Origin: Apostichopus japonicus
Taxonomy: Eukaryota > Echinodermata > Holothuroidea > Aspidochirotida > Stichopodidae
Assembly (NCBI RefSeq): GCF_037975245.1
Contig: NC_092579.1
Span: 27,081,666 to 27,145,665 of the forward strand
Direction: 5' to 3'
Length of the DNA stretch: 64,000 nt
The notes under the pieces are model-generated. The model made no database searches and was not told the origin of the DNA. It worked only from the letters and a program-made list of their open reading frames with translations. A program made the translations under genes and the position numbers. Below are positions 46,370 to 59,600 of this stretch, one piece after another. Positions within the stretch are counted from its first letter, which is position 1; every line of letters begins with the position of its first letter.

Positions 46370-46510
46370 CTTAGATGCAACTTACAAGGCCTGGGAAGTG
46401 TCATTTCCAGCGATCTGGGAGACATTGTTGGCCAAAATTTTCTTGGTGCCAACCCATGGTGGCGCTACGCTTAGATAGTTTGCCTACAGGCTTCGCCCCT
46501 CCCTTGGCAA
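46370..46510 (+). repeat. Dispersed repeat, family shared with 26.1 kb and 59.1 kb
   Basis: ATGCAACTTACAAGGCCTGG and GTCATTTCCAGCGATCTGGG match 26116-26160. The following GCCAACCCATGGTGGCGCTA and CGCTTAGATAGT match, inverted, 59081-59115. Marked as a short interspersed element of unknown class. Confidence 0.6.
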
Positions 46511-46996
46511 ATTACTTGATATACACGCATGTTCGAATTTGTAAAGCAAAGAGCAGATATCACATCATATCAGTGAGCATGAAAATGCACGTTCCAGGAT
46601 GAACAGCCTCAAAACTGTATATGTGTGTAGTCAAAGGCGTAGCTAGGAGCCCAATTGGATTTGGGGGCTGTAACGACTTGCCCGAAACATATAAGCAAAA
46701 TTGTTTGCGCGCTTCCAATTATATCAAAACTCTCTTTTACAGTAGTAATGGCGAATTCGTCGGCCAAGCTTAGAACTTTATTTTAATTACCAAGGAGATA
46801 ATTTTTAAACTATTCATTTCCTTAAGCTACTGTACATTGCTATTTATTTTTCTTTCAGTAGGTGCCGGGAAAATTCTCAGCATATTGCACAAATGTTCAG
46901 GGAGAATTTGGTTGGGGGGGGGGGGGCGGCATGTAGTGTTCGGTTTCAAAATATCTGATATCGGAAGTATCTGGTATTTTTCATTTCCTTCAACAA

Positions 46997-47104
46997 AGTT
47001 TTATAATTGCCGTTACAAAAGGTTTTAATATTTCTACACCAATAAATTAACTTATTTGGTGTACAAATATTAAAACCTCTTATAACGGATGCTATAAAAC
47101 TTCG
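46997..47104. repeat. Long imperfect hairpin
   Basis: The arm at 46997-47042 (AAGTTTTATA, CCGTTAC, GGTTTTAATATTT, TACACCAA) pairs with the inverted arm at 47056-47104 (TTGGTGTA, AATATTAAAACC, TAACGG, TATAAAACTT). The loop is about 13 nt and AT-rich. Only a few mismatches and short bulges break an arm of about 45 bp. It overlaps the 3' end of the LINE ORF at 47092. Confidence 0.75.
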
Positions 47105-49189
47105 ATATCATAAAAAAATACAAAAAACATGCTGGAATATTTTGCGCACAGTTTCATTGAATGGCCTCTAGTAAAAGAGATGTCGCTAAATTCAAACCAT
47201 AATTGAGGGCTAGATTTTTCGTAACATTTCATCATTTTAAAAGCTTCAATTAAATCTCCTCTTAGTCTTCTGGTGGATAATGTGGTGAGATTTAGAGCAG
47301 AAAGTCTTTCATTGTATGGCAAATGCTGCAAAACAGGTATCATCCTTGTAAATCTTCTCTGTACTTTTTCAAGATAATCTATATCACCTTTTAAATATGG
47401 GTTCCAAGCTTGAATGGCAAATTCCAAGTGTGGACGAACAAGAGATTTATAAAGTTGCAACATTAATTCATGTTCCTTTGTTTCAAAAATCTGTAAATCA
47501 TTCCCAAAATCCTGTTGGTGCCTTTTCACACAGGCAACAACTTGTGTATTTAATTTGAGAGAGCTTGAAACAATAACACCAAGATCCTTTTCTTCATTCA
47601 CTGTCTCTAATGGCTGACCATTCATAAAGTAGTTGAAACGATGATTATTATGACCAAAGTGCAGAATCTTACACTTGCTAACATTAAATAACATTTGCCA
47701 TTTCTCAGAATGTAGATGCAGTTTATAGATATCCTCTTGCAAAGATAATGCATCGTTTTCATCTTCATGATCCTGGTAAAAACTTTAGTGTCATCTGCAA
47801 ATTTTAAACCACGGCTAGAGATTTTCATGATGAAAGAGTACCATTTAAAGCCACTCGCTGTATTCTACCATTAAAGCCAGGCTGAAATCCATGCATTCAC
47901 TGATCCAGAAATACTATGAGCTTCAATTATGTGACACCTTATCAAAAACTTTAGCAAAGTCCAGATATACAACATCAACTGGATAACCTTTGTCAACTTC
48001 ATTGGTAACATATTCAAGAAAAGTCAGAAGATTTGAGAGAGTAGAACGTCCTTTAGTAAATCCATGTTGTGTATCCTTTAATAATTGATGATCATCCAAG
48101 TGTTTAATAATAGCATTCTTTATCAACATTTCCAAAACTTTACAAGCCATGGATGTCAGATTTACAGGACGATAATTACATGGATCATGCTTTGAACCTT
48201 TTTTGAAGATAGGTATTACATTAGCCTCACGCCAATCATCTGGGACAATACCTTCATCCAGAGATTTGTTAGATAATTTGGCAAGAGGGCTAGAAATTTC
48301 TGGAGCCATGGACTTTTAAAATGTTATCGTACACATTATCAGGTCCTGGGGCTTTGTTTGGCTTCAAGCTCTTAATCTTCTATTTAACATCATCATGAGT
48401 AAAGCACAGACCTAACAATACTTCCTCACTTCCTCTTGTAAAAACACGATCTGGCACTGGTAAATGTTCAGTGGATTCATGATGTAAACACCGACGAAAA
48501 ATATTGATTCAATATACTTGCCATAGATTGATTGTCAAACACCACATCACCCTCTGAATTATGAAGAGGTCCCACAGTATCCTTAGTTTTACATTTTAAA
48601 CGTACAAAGGAATAGAATGTCTTTGTATCTTCTTTAATCTTATCGCCAATTTTTCTCTCAAACTGCCTTTTAGGCCTTCTTAATTCTGTTGTAGCTTCAT
48701 TAAGAGCTTTCTTATATTCTGACTCTGCTGTCTTTGTTTGTAACATTCTGAATAGTTTCCATTTCTTGTACTTTCTCTTGCACACTTGAAAAGCCTTGTA
48801 ATCCATCCAAATTGGCTTTTACTTCTTTTTCTCCAGGGAACAAAGTCATCCATTGCCTTATTCAAAATCATCTTGAAATGGTTCCACATGTCAACATATT
48901 CAGACCATCAAATAACTTATTCCAGTCAATACTTTGCAGATATCTTCTCATCCCATCATAATCAGCCTTTCTAAAGTCTCGGAACTTGTTAATCACCTTT
49001 TTAAAATTCACTTGAATCAAACGTGACTATATTGTGGTCACTAGTTCCAAATCGTTCCATAACATTAATATCTTCTACCATCCCAGGTTCAGAACTGTAA
49101 ACCAAATCCAGTACAGAGTCACCTCTTGTTGGTACATAAACCACAAGCAAAAATCTGGTCAAAATCAACTCCAGTATTTTGCTAAACAT
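47092..49189 (-). mobile_element. Degenerate CR1-like (Jockey-group) non-LTR retrotransposon
   Basis: Five frames carry pieces of one ORF2 in order on the minus strand. 49189-49001 is the end of the endonuclease (VPTRGDSVLDLVYSSEPGMV, then GTSDHNIVTFD with the SDH motif). 48889-48477 is the linker before RT (RKIGDKIKEDTKTFYSFVRL). 48309-47923 is RT proper (GIVPDDWREANVIPIFKKGS, NYRPVNLTSMACKVLEMLIK, QHGFTKGRSTLSNLL, VYLDFAKVFDKVSHN). 47828-47622 has the catalytic FADD box (GLKFADDTKVFTRI). 47742-47092 is the thumb/C-terminal region (KCKILHFGHNNHRFNYFMNG, LYKSLVRPHLEFAIQAWNPY). Sequence between the YLDF and FADD blocks is shortened and several frameshifts and stops separate the parts, so it is inactive. 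The 5' end is not visible. Confidence 0.88.
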
Positions 49190-49539
49190 TTTGCTTTTTC
49201 TTTAGCAGCCTCTGTTGAATAGGATGGATTGATCCTGCTAGTTATTTACAAAAAAATGTACATTCCTTCCAAAAGACATTCCCTGCAACTTGATTCACGA
49301 AAATACAGTTAATTTGTGCAATTTAACTCTCAATGAATGGATACTTGAAAGAATAGCCTACTGTGTGCAAAACTATCGTTAGAAAACATCATAAAACACA
49401 CATGAAAATATTCACATATTTTCTATTAAACAAAATATCAGCTATCAATCATTATTTCAAGCAATGATTTTCAGAAATGTTTCTGACAGTTTGATCCTAA
49501 TTATTTTTTACAACAACAATGCCAAAATGTTGGAATTCA

Positions 49540-49680
49540 ATCAAAAGAAAATCCTTTGCGAACAAAAAAAATCTTTTGTTCTTTCCTTTGTGAACAAAAA
49601 AAATCCTTTGTGAACAAAATCCTTTGTGAACAAAAAAAATCTTTTGTTCTTTCTTTGAACAATCTTTTGTTCTTTAGTAA
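49540..49680. repeat. Short tandem repeat, CCTTTGTGAACAAAAAAAAT type
   Basis: Four to five imperfect copies of a 20-33 bp unit with the words CTTTTGTTCTTT and CCTTTGTGAACAAA; the ORFs on both strands here are by-products. Confidence 0.7.
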
Positions 49681-50050
49681 TGTATTTGGTGTACCACTGG
49701 AACAGATAGTGTCTTCAGTCAGTTTAACAGCCACCCAGTATTGCATCTGACCAGAATTAAACAAACTTCGACATTATACTGTCTATGTACCTTTTTCAGG
49801 CAATAGTTCCAACAGGTGTTGGGTGGGCGTAGGGATGGAAGGTTTTGAGTGTGTGGGTGGCGTTAATAGCTGGGAGATATGGGTGGGGGAAAGGTGGGAT
49901 AGTCATGGCAGGGGTCAGGAGGTTTTTGGTGGCAACAGGGACAGGGTTAGGTTTTTTTTTTCCCCCTCTTCTCTTTTGTTTGTTTCTTTTTTAGAAACAT
50001 ACTGTATGTATAGTTAAGTAGGGAGTGCTACTCATTATGCCATAGAGGTT
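49678..50050 (+). repeat. Dispersed repeat, copy 1
   Basis: Shares GGAACAGATAGTGTCTTCAG, AATTAAACAAACTTCGACAT, TATGTACCTTT, GTTGGGTGGG and AGTCATGGCAGGGGT with 54725-55130, in the same order and orientation. It also shares a TTTAGAxACATA segment and the ending AGTGCT...CTC. Non-coding; probably an interspersed element of unknown class. Confidence 0.75.
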
Positions 50051-50059
50051 TTTTAGAGC

Positions 50060-50190
50060 AACCCCTTTCACTTTTTTCACATTTTTTTCATTTTTTTTTC
50101 ACATTTCACATTTTTTCACATTTCACATTTTTTCACATTTCACATTTTTTTTCACATTTCACAGTTTTTTTTCACATTTTTCACATTTTT
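50060..50190. repeat. TTTTTCACATTTCACA low-complexity repeat
   Basis: Repeated TTTTTCACATTTCACAT words with variable T-runs, just downstream of the snx14 stop codon. Confidence 0.75.
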
Positions 50191-50613
50191 CAGAATTTGT
50201 GACAGGATTGACGCTTGTTGTTGTTGTGATATTAGTCACTATACTTATTTTACTCTACCAATATCTTTTTTTCTGAAAGGATTTTAACTGCAAGTCTTTT
50301 TAATGTAAGTGCCACACGATGTAGCCTTCGAAAACCTCCAGCCTGCTAAATATTTCACGTTTAGCTACATTTGGATATTTGCTTTAAGTCTTTCTTGCTT
50401 AAGTCGTTTCTTGATATTTCTGAATTGGTATTAAAAGCAACATGTTTTTAGAAGTTGAATAATAATTTCTTGCAAAAATGACTACTTTTGATTTCCTTTG
50501 ACACTGGACGTACAGCATCAATAAACTTATCATAAAGTACATTGCGACAGCCACCGAGTTGAAGCCTCCAAGAGATAATAATCTTTCAATTCTTGTAGTG
50601 GTCTCAGCATCTT

Positions 50614-50667
50614 TCAATTCTTGTAGTGGTCTTCGTCGTAAACTGTGAAGGATTCGCCCATTTTGTC
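50614..50667 (-). CDS. snx14: snx14 terminal exon
   Basis: Acceptor CATGTTCAG precedes 50667; the exon reads DKMGESFTVYDEDHYKN and TGA. Phase 0 agrees with the previous exon. The tail differs from vertebrate SNX14, as expected for the variable C-terminus. A 28-bp tandem duplication (50586-50641) repeats the final coding bases and stop once more in the 3' UTR. Confidence 0.7.
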   Translation of the reverse strand, partial: DKMGESFTVYDEDHYKN

Positions 50668-53600
50668 CTGAACATGAAAAAGAAAGACTGTCACAAGATC
50701 AAACGAATTTAACACAAACTTGCTTTCAAAATATATTTTAAAAGTATTTAAAGGAGGAATTAAAAATATGTCTTGAGGAATGAAAGTGGAAAGAACATGT
50801 CATTACAGACAACAAATTTTCCTATTAGATCAAATAAACCAAGAGCATTAAAAATGGCTTTTAAATGATCATACTGTGTATGAAAATGTGAAATCATAAT
50901 GGAAAAGTTATTGCTGGCATTATCTCTTAGCTGTTTAATTTGGACAATACATGAGAGTTATATTGGCTTAGAAAATTGGCCTGGAAGGCAATTATGTTAT
51001 GATGCAAAAATAGCCACATGTTTATGTGAGAGAAGCGGAATGACTTATTACTTGCACTACAGGTCAATTGGTTATCCAGGTTACTGTTTTTATTCATTTT
51101 AGAAGTTTTTTAATAATTCTGTAGACCACTTCAGATGAGAACACCATAGATTTCTCCTGAATGAAAGACCCATCTAACTTTAGCAGGCTATGAGTGGCAC
51201 CCCCAACCTCCCAAGCTGGTAGATTTTATTGCTAAAATTTTATTGCTAATGCCACTGCCTTTATCCACACAACAATAGCACTGTTAGAATATGACATGAT
51301 TCACTGAAACATGATACAAATTCAATAGAACAAAGGTATAAAATCTTTTGCTCACTTTGACAAAGTTATTCATATTTCTTTCAGATAGTGAACTCTGGTG
51401 AAATGATATACTCCGGTGTTCACTTTGATAGATATCTCTGCAATAAAATACTTACATCGGCCAACTCTGGGAAAAGTTCTTGGGCCACTATATCCAATAA
51501 AATATAAGCCAACTGTAAAAATAAGTAAACATCAGATTAAATGCCTTGAAATTAATCAAATCCTCCATTTTAAAATTCTTTTCATGGCTTTATTACTGTG
51601 ATGCAATTATTATATTATTAAATTTTATGTTTTGGGAGACATTCCAAAATTGTTCTAATGCATATTCTTAATAATTTATTACCATTTAGTTATAAACGTG
51701 TAGGTATGGAAATATTACTAAACCTGCTACGGCAGTCATAACAGTGGTCACACACATGTCATGCTTATCATTGGAGGCACTGAATACAAAATGGTCAAAT
51801 TTCCCAAATGCAAACAAATGACCAAACACATTGGCTTTATCTACAGAATAGTGTTTGGTATAGATTTCTAGTAAGCTACTTGAAGCTATGGAATGTTTGA
51901 GAGGTTCTCGAAAATTATAGCTGAATTTTGCATTTGGACTGTAACATTTGTTCACTTCGATGAAGCCATGTTATAGTTGAAACCCGAGTTAACTGAAAAT
52001 CCTCTCCGCGTTAAGAGAGATTTATGTAGTAACAATAATTTGCCTGTTACTATATTAGTAATCTAATACAACATTTTAGTGCCACACAAATGAAGTAATT
52101 TTATGTAAATTATTTAATTTATGTAAATTATTTAATTTATGTAAATTATGTTAATTATGTTTTGGGTTAAAACATCATGCCTGCCGGTAGACTACTGTAA
52201 CACATAACACTATACTTATGGCAACTTTAACAGTAGTATGTATTACCATCAGATTATGACAAATTTGATGCATAATAAAACATTTGAAAAAAGATGAAGC
52301 CAAACTTTACTCACATGTTTGTTCAGTTTTGGACATTGTAGGCCATCAAAGATGACCTTAAAACCTGCTATGAAATTCTCCTCACCGAGAATCTTACCCA
52401 GAATATCTGAAACAAATATTGGAGGGAAAAACCAACAAAATTTGTAAGAAGAAAAAAACATCATGGACTTGTCACAGAGGATATTAATCAACATTCCCCT
52501 CATTTGATCAAATTTAAATTTTCTCCACAAATTTCATTATCCATATAATTATTTGGAGTAAGAAGAAGAAGAAGAAGAAGTAAAAACACAACATAGAAGA
52601 AACCATAAAGAAAATTTGTGCAGCATAATAACCTAGCTCCTGGTTTGGCAATTCAGGTAGGTATTAAATTGGCAATGTAAAACGTTGGTACTGATACCAG
52701 TAACCACTTAAAAGTTGAAAGTAAACGCCACATCTTCAATACCTGGAAAGAAGTCTATCATCTGCTTGAACGCTTCGTCTTTCCTCGTCTGTTTCTCCGT
52801 GTCCGTTCGTGGAGGGTCGTCATCGATGAATAAAACCTCTAAATTGAAAAAACAGCAAAATTGAAACAGTTTATTTCATCTGAGGTTTTATACTGAAGCA
52901 TTTGAGCCCTTTCTCTCCCTTCCCTGCAGAAAACTCCAACTTTGCCCAGAAGAAACCCCTCCCCCCTCGCTGCACAAATCCCACTCTCCAAACGGAAATG
53001 CGCTTGAAAATATAAGTAACATAACATGCATCATTCCAATTGCATAATCAAGTCCCACCATCCTTCCATCCCAACCGATCAGCTATTAAGGAAACACGGA
53101 TGGGGGGGGTGGGTGGGGGGATGCATAGTTTACCTTGTTCAATATCAAGATGGTAAGACAGAGTTAAAAGGTAAAAATTAACAGTGAGCCCTCTGGCTTT
53201 TGCTTTGTGATTTAGTTTAACCCTCACGCCTTCAGCTATGTGAATTTTTTTTGCAAATTTTCAAATTTTACCAATAAATTCCAATGGAAAGACTTTAAAC
53301 AATCCCTTTAGAAAGACAAAAAATATATTATTATTATAATATTAATAATATAATTTTGATGTGTTCATGGTTAGCTTGTAGCAATGTTATTCATTTTGTG
53401 TTTAGAAAGAGGATTAAAATTGTGATTAAACACATGATTACACATGTTACATTCTGACAGCAACTGCAGTGTGTATCAATATGGAAACCTGTGTTTAAAC
53501 CAAAATTCACAAATTTATGGAAAATTAGAAATTGCATAAACCAACGTACAATTACATAAGAAAAATATGTGGGATCGACTGTGCAATAAGGTCTTTTAAA

Positions 53601-56600
53601 TTAAAGACATGACAACTGATTTGATTTTTACCTGTGAGTAATGTGATGAGCTTCTCCATTTCTACCTCACTGGCCACTAAATCCATCTTGTAGGATAGGT
53701 AACTGTCAAGAGTGTAGTAATGTAAACCATATTAGTCAACAAAGGATAGGATAGGAAGGTGTGGGGTGGGGGGAGGCAGAAGGGAGGAGGAAGCATTGCA
53801 ACTGGTACATAACTTTAGGAATGCTGGAAAGGATGACAATTGCACTAACTATGAGAGGTCTCACAAGTCACAGGAGAACCTGTCGTTTGCCAAAGATATA
53901 CGGATGGTTCCACAGGCAAGAAGGAATCGGTGATCAACCAGAGTAGTTACAGCTGTGGCCAAAATCTGAGGGTGGGGAGCAGAGGGGTTGGCTGAGGTGG
54001 GGGGGGGAAGGGATCCCTATATCTGGTTCTGAAGAAACACATTTGGATGAGAAACATCCTTCATTGGTTGACTTTGTTTTTAAAGGAAAAATATAAAATA
54101 GATACGCAGGTTTGTAGTAAAAACCATAAAATCTTGCACATGAATATGGGGATTATCTCTCAATTATAAAATATTTGAATACCTTGAAAAACATTTAAAA
54201 AAAATTCAGATAAAGAAGATTATGGGATACTCACTGGTCGAGGAATGTCTCCAGAGTGTTCTTGGCTACCTTACGAATCAGAAAGAGTATATGGTGCATA
54301 CCGGATGAAATCTCAAAGACCGATCGAGCTGCAAAAAAAGGTAAAGTAAATGTCAACTTCATGAGCCAAAATACACCAATTTTAATATTTTACAATATAA
54401 CAAATTATGCCATCTTTCACTCGCAACTGTGTAACCTGTTTCTGTATTCCTGTTATATCTATTTCTTTGTTTCCAAATAGGCTTCAAAAACAAAACACTA
54501 AAATTTGGAACAAAAAACATACAATTTTTATTTCTGACTATAGTTTGACAACTAGACTGAGACTTGTTTTGGATCCAACTGTTGAACCAATTCTCGATTT
54601 TTCACCTCCTCCTTTAGTGAGCTATTAAATGGTATACTCCACACCAAGAACTCTTGTGTCCTACACATTTATGGTACAATTCTATTGTTTTGTAGGCAAT
54701 CCTTTATATGTCTTGCCTTCTTTCGTTCTTTAATGATATACTTGGTGTACCACAGGAACAGATAGTGTCTTCAGTCACTTTAACTAGCGACCGAGTATTT
54801 TATCTGATCGGAATTAAACAAACTTCGACATTATAACGCCTATGTACCTTTCTCAGGCAAAAGTTTCAAAAGGCGTTGGGTGGGGATAGGGAATGGGAGG
54901 TTTTGGGTAGGTGGGTGGGGTTACAGCTGGGAGTTATGGGTTTGTCATGGGATAGTCATGGCAGGGGTCGGGAGATTTTGAGTGAGGTCAGGGGTTTTTT
55001 TTCTCTTCGTTTTTGTTTGTTTCTTGTTTAGAGACATATATTTATGTATATTTTCATTGTATATTTTCATTGTTAAGTATAGGGAGTGCTCTACTCGTTA
55101 AGCAATAAAGGTCTTTTATAGCACTTCCTTTCACAACTCTTTGTATGTTTGTTACTTTATATGTGCTTATTATTATCACCTGAATGTTGCGATAACACAA
55201 ATAAATAAATGAAACGAAATGTGAAGAATTTTTAAGAATCTCCGAAGCCTAGGCACTAAACTCACTGTTGATAGTTTGCAGGTGTATTCAAAGACAACGG
55301 GGTGAACTCAGACCAAAGTTACATTATATTTCCTGGGAATGAGTTGCTATAAAGCCCTATGGATATTGAATAAAGTACCCTTTGATATAAAGTTCAATTC
55401 TAAAATGCCATTACTCCATCTTACTTGACAGTACAAAAAAAAAGAAACAGTAGCCTTACCAATGTAGAGTATGTAATCGAAGATTCCATTCACCTCTTGG
55501 AGGTCACCAGATGACCTTTGACCTGGCATCTCCACCGTTGACCTGTCAAACATCTGGCAAGCATTGTTCCCATGGACGGGATCGGATACCTACGACCAGA
55601 AAAAGTTGACGCTTAAATACTCCGGTTCATTGAAAGCTCTAGGTGCGTCTATCAATGGCTCGAAAAGATACATTTTGCAATTTTTAATTATTTTATTTTT
55701 GTTTTGTCTTACCATGTCTTTAATAATCTTCTCTGGGTTAGCATCCTCTGTAGGATCTCTGGAAACAGTAAAGAAATAAAAATGAAAACAAGTAAGATAA
55801 ACCTATTAATAAAAACTGAGAGCAAGCCAATAGACTTAGTATTTTGCTGCTTGAACATTGTTGACATTGAGGTTCTATGCGCAAATGCGGCCTAAGATGC
55901 AGTTCACCCACACTTTGATTTTGGGGATATTGTATAAGATTTCACTCTTGGATAGTCTGAGAGCCATTGGTTCTTATGCAGTCACTGACACAGAAGAAGC
56001 AAAATACCTTTAGAGACTACTTCAGCACAGTTCCCCTGAGCAAGTTATTCACCACCTCAATCAAGATCTGCTTCATCCCGAAGATCTGGAAATCAGCCAT
56101 TACCATCGTTATACCCAGACCTCACCAAGTAACTACAGCCCGATAACCCTTCTCCCTGTATTAGGAAAATGCCTCAAAAAATCACCAGCGACAGACTATC
56201 ACGCTTCATCTGACACAACCACATCCTGCAAAATGGTCGGGCCGGGCGGGCCTCAGAAGAAATTGTAGCACGACAGATCAATTATTCCACTTCATACAAG
56301 ACACCAAGAAACACGGGACTCCATACCATGGCAGCCCTTCTTCGACACAGACAATGAACATCGGCCACATGTGGTATGAGGGCCAACTACTCAAACCCCC
56401 AAAAATACAACATACCAACAATGCTATCGTCGTCCCATCCTGTTGGGAGACAGGTGGCAGGAGAGAGAGCTGTGGATGCTGTCGTGAAGCTGATTAAGAG
56501 TCATTTTCATTTGACCATTTAGGCTGAGAGCCGTAGACCTACTTCACCACCTTGGGGGGGGGGGAGGGTGCATGTTCTACCTTTCTTTTCCAGGATGCCA

Positions 56601-59600
56601 AGATGCATGAGAGGTCCATGTCTTAATTGCTATCAGTATTGTACTTTCAAATCCTTTCCAGTAGATGCTGTCCCTGCAAATTCTTTTCTGTGATATGTTT
56701 GTTGAACACTTACCCTGGTTTAGGCTTCGGTTCTTCCACAGAACTCAAGAAAGACTGCAGGAATGGTTCCAGATGTTGGCCCCGCTATCACACAGAGAGA
56801 GAAAACTTAATAAGTCATTTTGATACTCTTTAATCATTGGGCAATCTCTGTACATAAATCGTTCCTTTCTGGATAATCTTGCAGGACGGATATGAATATT
56901 AATATTCAATGCTAACTTAGTAATTCTTGCAGGTAATTCCTGTATATGCTTACTGGGTAATTCTTGCATATGTTTACAAGGTAATTCCTGTATATGCTTT
57001 CTGGGTAATCTTTGTACATATGCATGCTGGGTAATTCTTGCATATGCTTAGTCATTAATTCCTGCATGATTACTGGGTAGTTTTTTCATATGCTTACTGA
57101 GTAGTTCTTTCATATGATTACAGGTAATACCTAAATAAATGCTTACTGGGTAATTCCTGTTAACTCTTGCATAGTTATATTAAATTCTTACTACAACCAA
57201 ATTCTTTACTCACTGAGTAATTCCTGCAAGTTAATATTCAATGTTTACTGGGAAATTCTTTCATCTCGATATTCAATATTTACAGCGCATTTCTCGATAT
57301 TCACTGAATTAAACTCACAAATCATTCACACTGCCAGAACTATGCTACAAAAGTAGAGCATATCATTATCTTATTTCATAACTCCACAGTGCCTTACCTC
57401 TTTAATCACTTTTGTTGAAACACTCTTCATTATTTTTCCTGAAAGGAAATATAAGAAAAAATGTATCAAATTTAAAGTACCTATCTCACTTTTTGTGGAC
57501 AAATAAATTAACTATATCTTCAAATAACACAAATATTTCAAAGCACCAGTGATCTTATTATGTCTTTCCCTTCCTCTTCCACCTGGCCACCCTACAACCT
57601 CTAATTCTGTCCCTAAAATAATATTCAGAAAAAAAGTGGTTGAAGAGCTGCAAGCCATCAGAACACTTAATTTAAATAATGATAAGTAAATATTCCATTA
57701 TTTTCAAGTCTGCACAGATGCCTTCCTTTCAATTTCATATTTAATGTTACTTTACATGAGGCAATTTAATTTCTTAGATACCTCTGAGTCCCCTCAACCA
57801 CCTCCCCCCTCAACCACCTCCCCCTTAACCACCTCTCCTTGCCCCCCTCCTTTACCGATCCCCACTACTTACAGCTACTTAATATTTAGTTACCATCACA
57901 GAAGAGTAGTTGGCTAATTATTATTTTCAGGTGAAATTGTTGCAAAAAAGCTGTAAATTATGCAATTACTTTTGAAGAATGATTTTTTGACTCAGAGAGA
58001 GCCAAAAGTATGTCTTACCAAGGTTCACGTCAGGAAGGAACTTTGTCGCAAACTCTTCTTCAGATGTCAAGAATCTATAAAGGAGCTGACTGCCTCTCAG
58101 GAATGGTTTGGTGAGCAAAATCTAAAAGCGAGAAGCAAGAAACAAAGACATATAGCAATATCCTAATGGTCAGAAATACAATGGTAATAAAATGATACTA
58201 ACAAACTAATTAAAAACACATCAAAGTAAATAATTAAAAACAATTACTGTGTAATTTGTAATAGTTGTTGCCATTATTGTGCCAAATGCTAAAATGCCAG
58301 ATATTAAATTGTTAAATATTTGTTATTTTGAGGTTGAAATTTAAATTTGTCTCATGTTTATAAGATATAATTTACCTCTAACATTTACCACAAATTATTT
58401 CATTCTAAATAAACATATGACAAGATCAATAAACTTTTACAAATGACATATATTCAATTCCTATTAAGGTTTATAGTTGGCTTTGAAAACGTAATGAGAT
58501 ATAGTTTGTAATTTATTTAATTATGTAGATTGTCTACCTTACAGAAAATAGTATCAGTTCACAGTAACAGATTCACAAACTTATATGAGATTGGCTACTT
58601 AAGAAACATGTACAGGACAGCAAAAAAAGTAAGAAAATTGTGCTATGATCTTTAGATAGCTTTAAAGGTATTTACTGTATCATGAATATTAAACAAAGCC
58701 AACTAAGCATAAACAAACTCTTTCTTCTTTCTGTACACCCTTACAGTAATTTCAGATAACCTAGAAAAATACTTTTATGATTTGATCCTTTAAAGGGATT
58801 AAGTTACTTTTCTGCTTCTTATTCTTTGGTAGTTGCAATTTGCTCTCAATAATGGAATGATGTTGAAAACAATTCTTAGATCAAGTTACCTGTAAATATT
58901 TCTCAAAGGCGGGCCTTTTCTTCTCCATAAATTCAATGTTTTTAGCGATGACTAGAAAGGATCTCTTCGGAGGCAACTGTGAATCCTCAAAGTCAAAACC
59001 ACCTGCAGAGAGACAGATCGAAACGTGATGAACTCCATACAGTCCACAGGGTTCTGCCCAGGGTGGATTGAGTGCCGGCAGGACTATCTAAGCGGAGCGC
59101 CACCATCGGTTGGCGCGGAGCGTACAAGAAAATTTTGGGTTTTGGAAACCCCCCAGATGGCCGGAAACGGCCCTTCCCGAGTATTCTGAGCCACATGTAG
59201 ACAGCTTTGAAATGAGATCTCATGTTTGGAATTTTTCATAATTAATGAAAAAAGTTAGGACAACTATCTGGAGCACCAGAGTACAGACCAGCCGGTGGTG
59301 CCTATTAAATAAATCATTCAGGCTGAGATGATAATTTTAGATGGACAGTGAGTGAGAGTCCACTCCCAAATAAAGATGAATCATAATGAATTATGTATTC
59401 TCTCTCATTTATTCAACATCGGGCCTATGAAATCGGTCCATTGAAAGGATATCACATAATTACAGCAGTGACTGCCGACTCTGACCACTCAGCAGACGCA
59501 GTGTGTGAGTCTTCGATTCTGTCCATACCATACACGCATAGCACGATATCAAGGCCCCTTGCTATGGCCATCTTTATGAAAGGTACCCTTGTAATCACAT

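Larger units (their letters stand above)
45297..46850. other. No gene seen; repeat-rich
   Basis: Contains the 45568-45675 duplicate of 36.83 kb, a short interspersed phrase at 45790 (CAGGCGCGTATCCAGGGGGG), a purine-rich G/A tract at 45838-45960 that makes a false K/E/R-rich ORF, a (TA)n run at 46146-46164 and a dispersed repeat at 46370-46510. Confidence 0.5.

Noticed and set aside
51686-51955. 89-codon minus ORF inside snx14
   Set aside because: Lies in the intron between exons 52315 and 51512; joining it would break the conserved nexin-C sequence.
52558-52582. GAA-rich tract as a possible coding repeat
   Set aside because: A GAA microsatellite in an snx14 intron.
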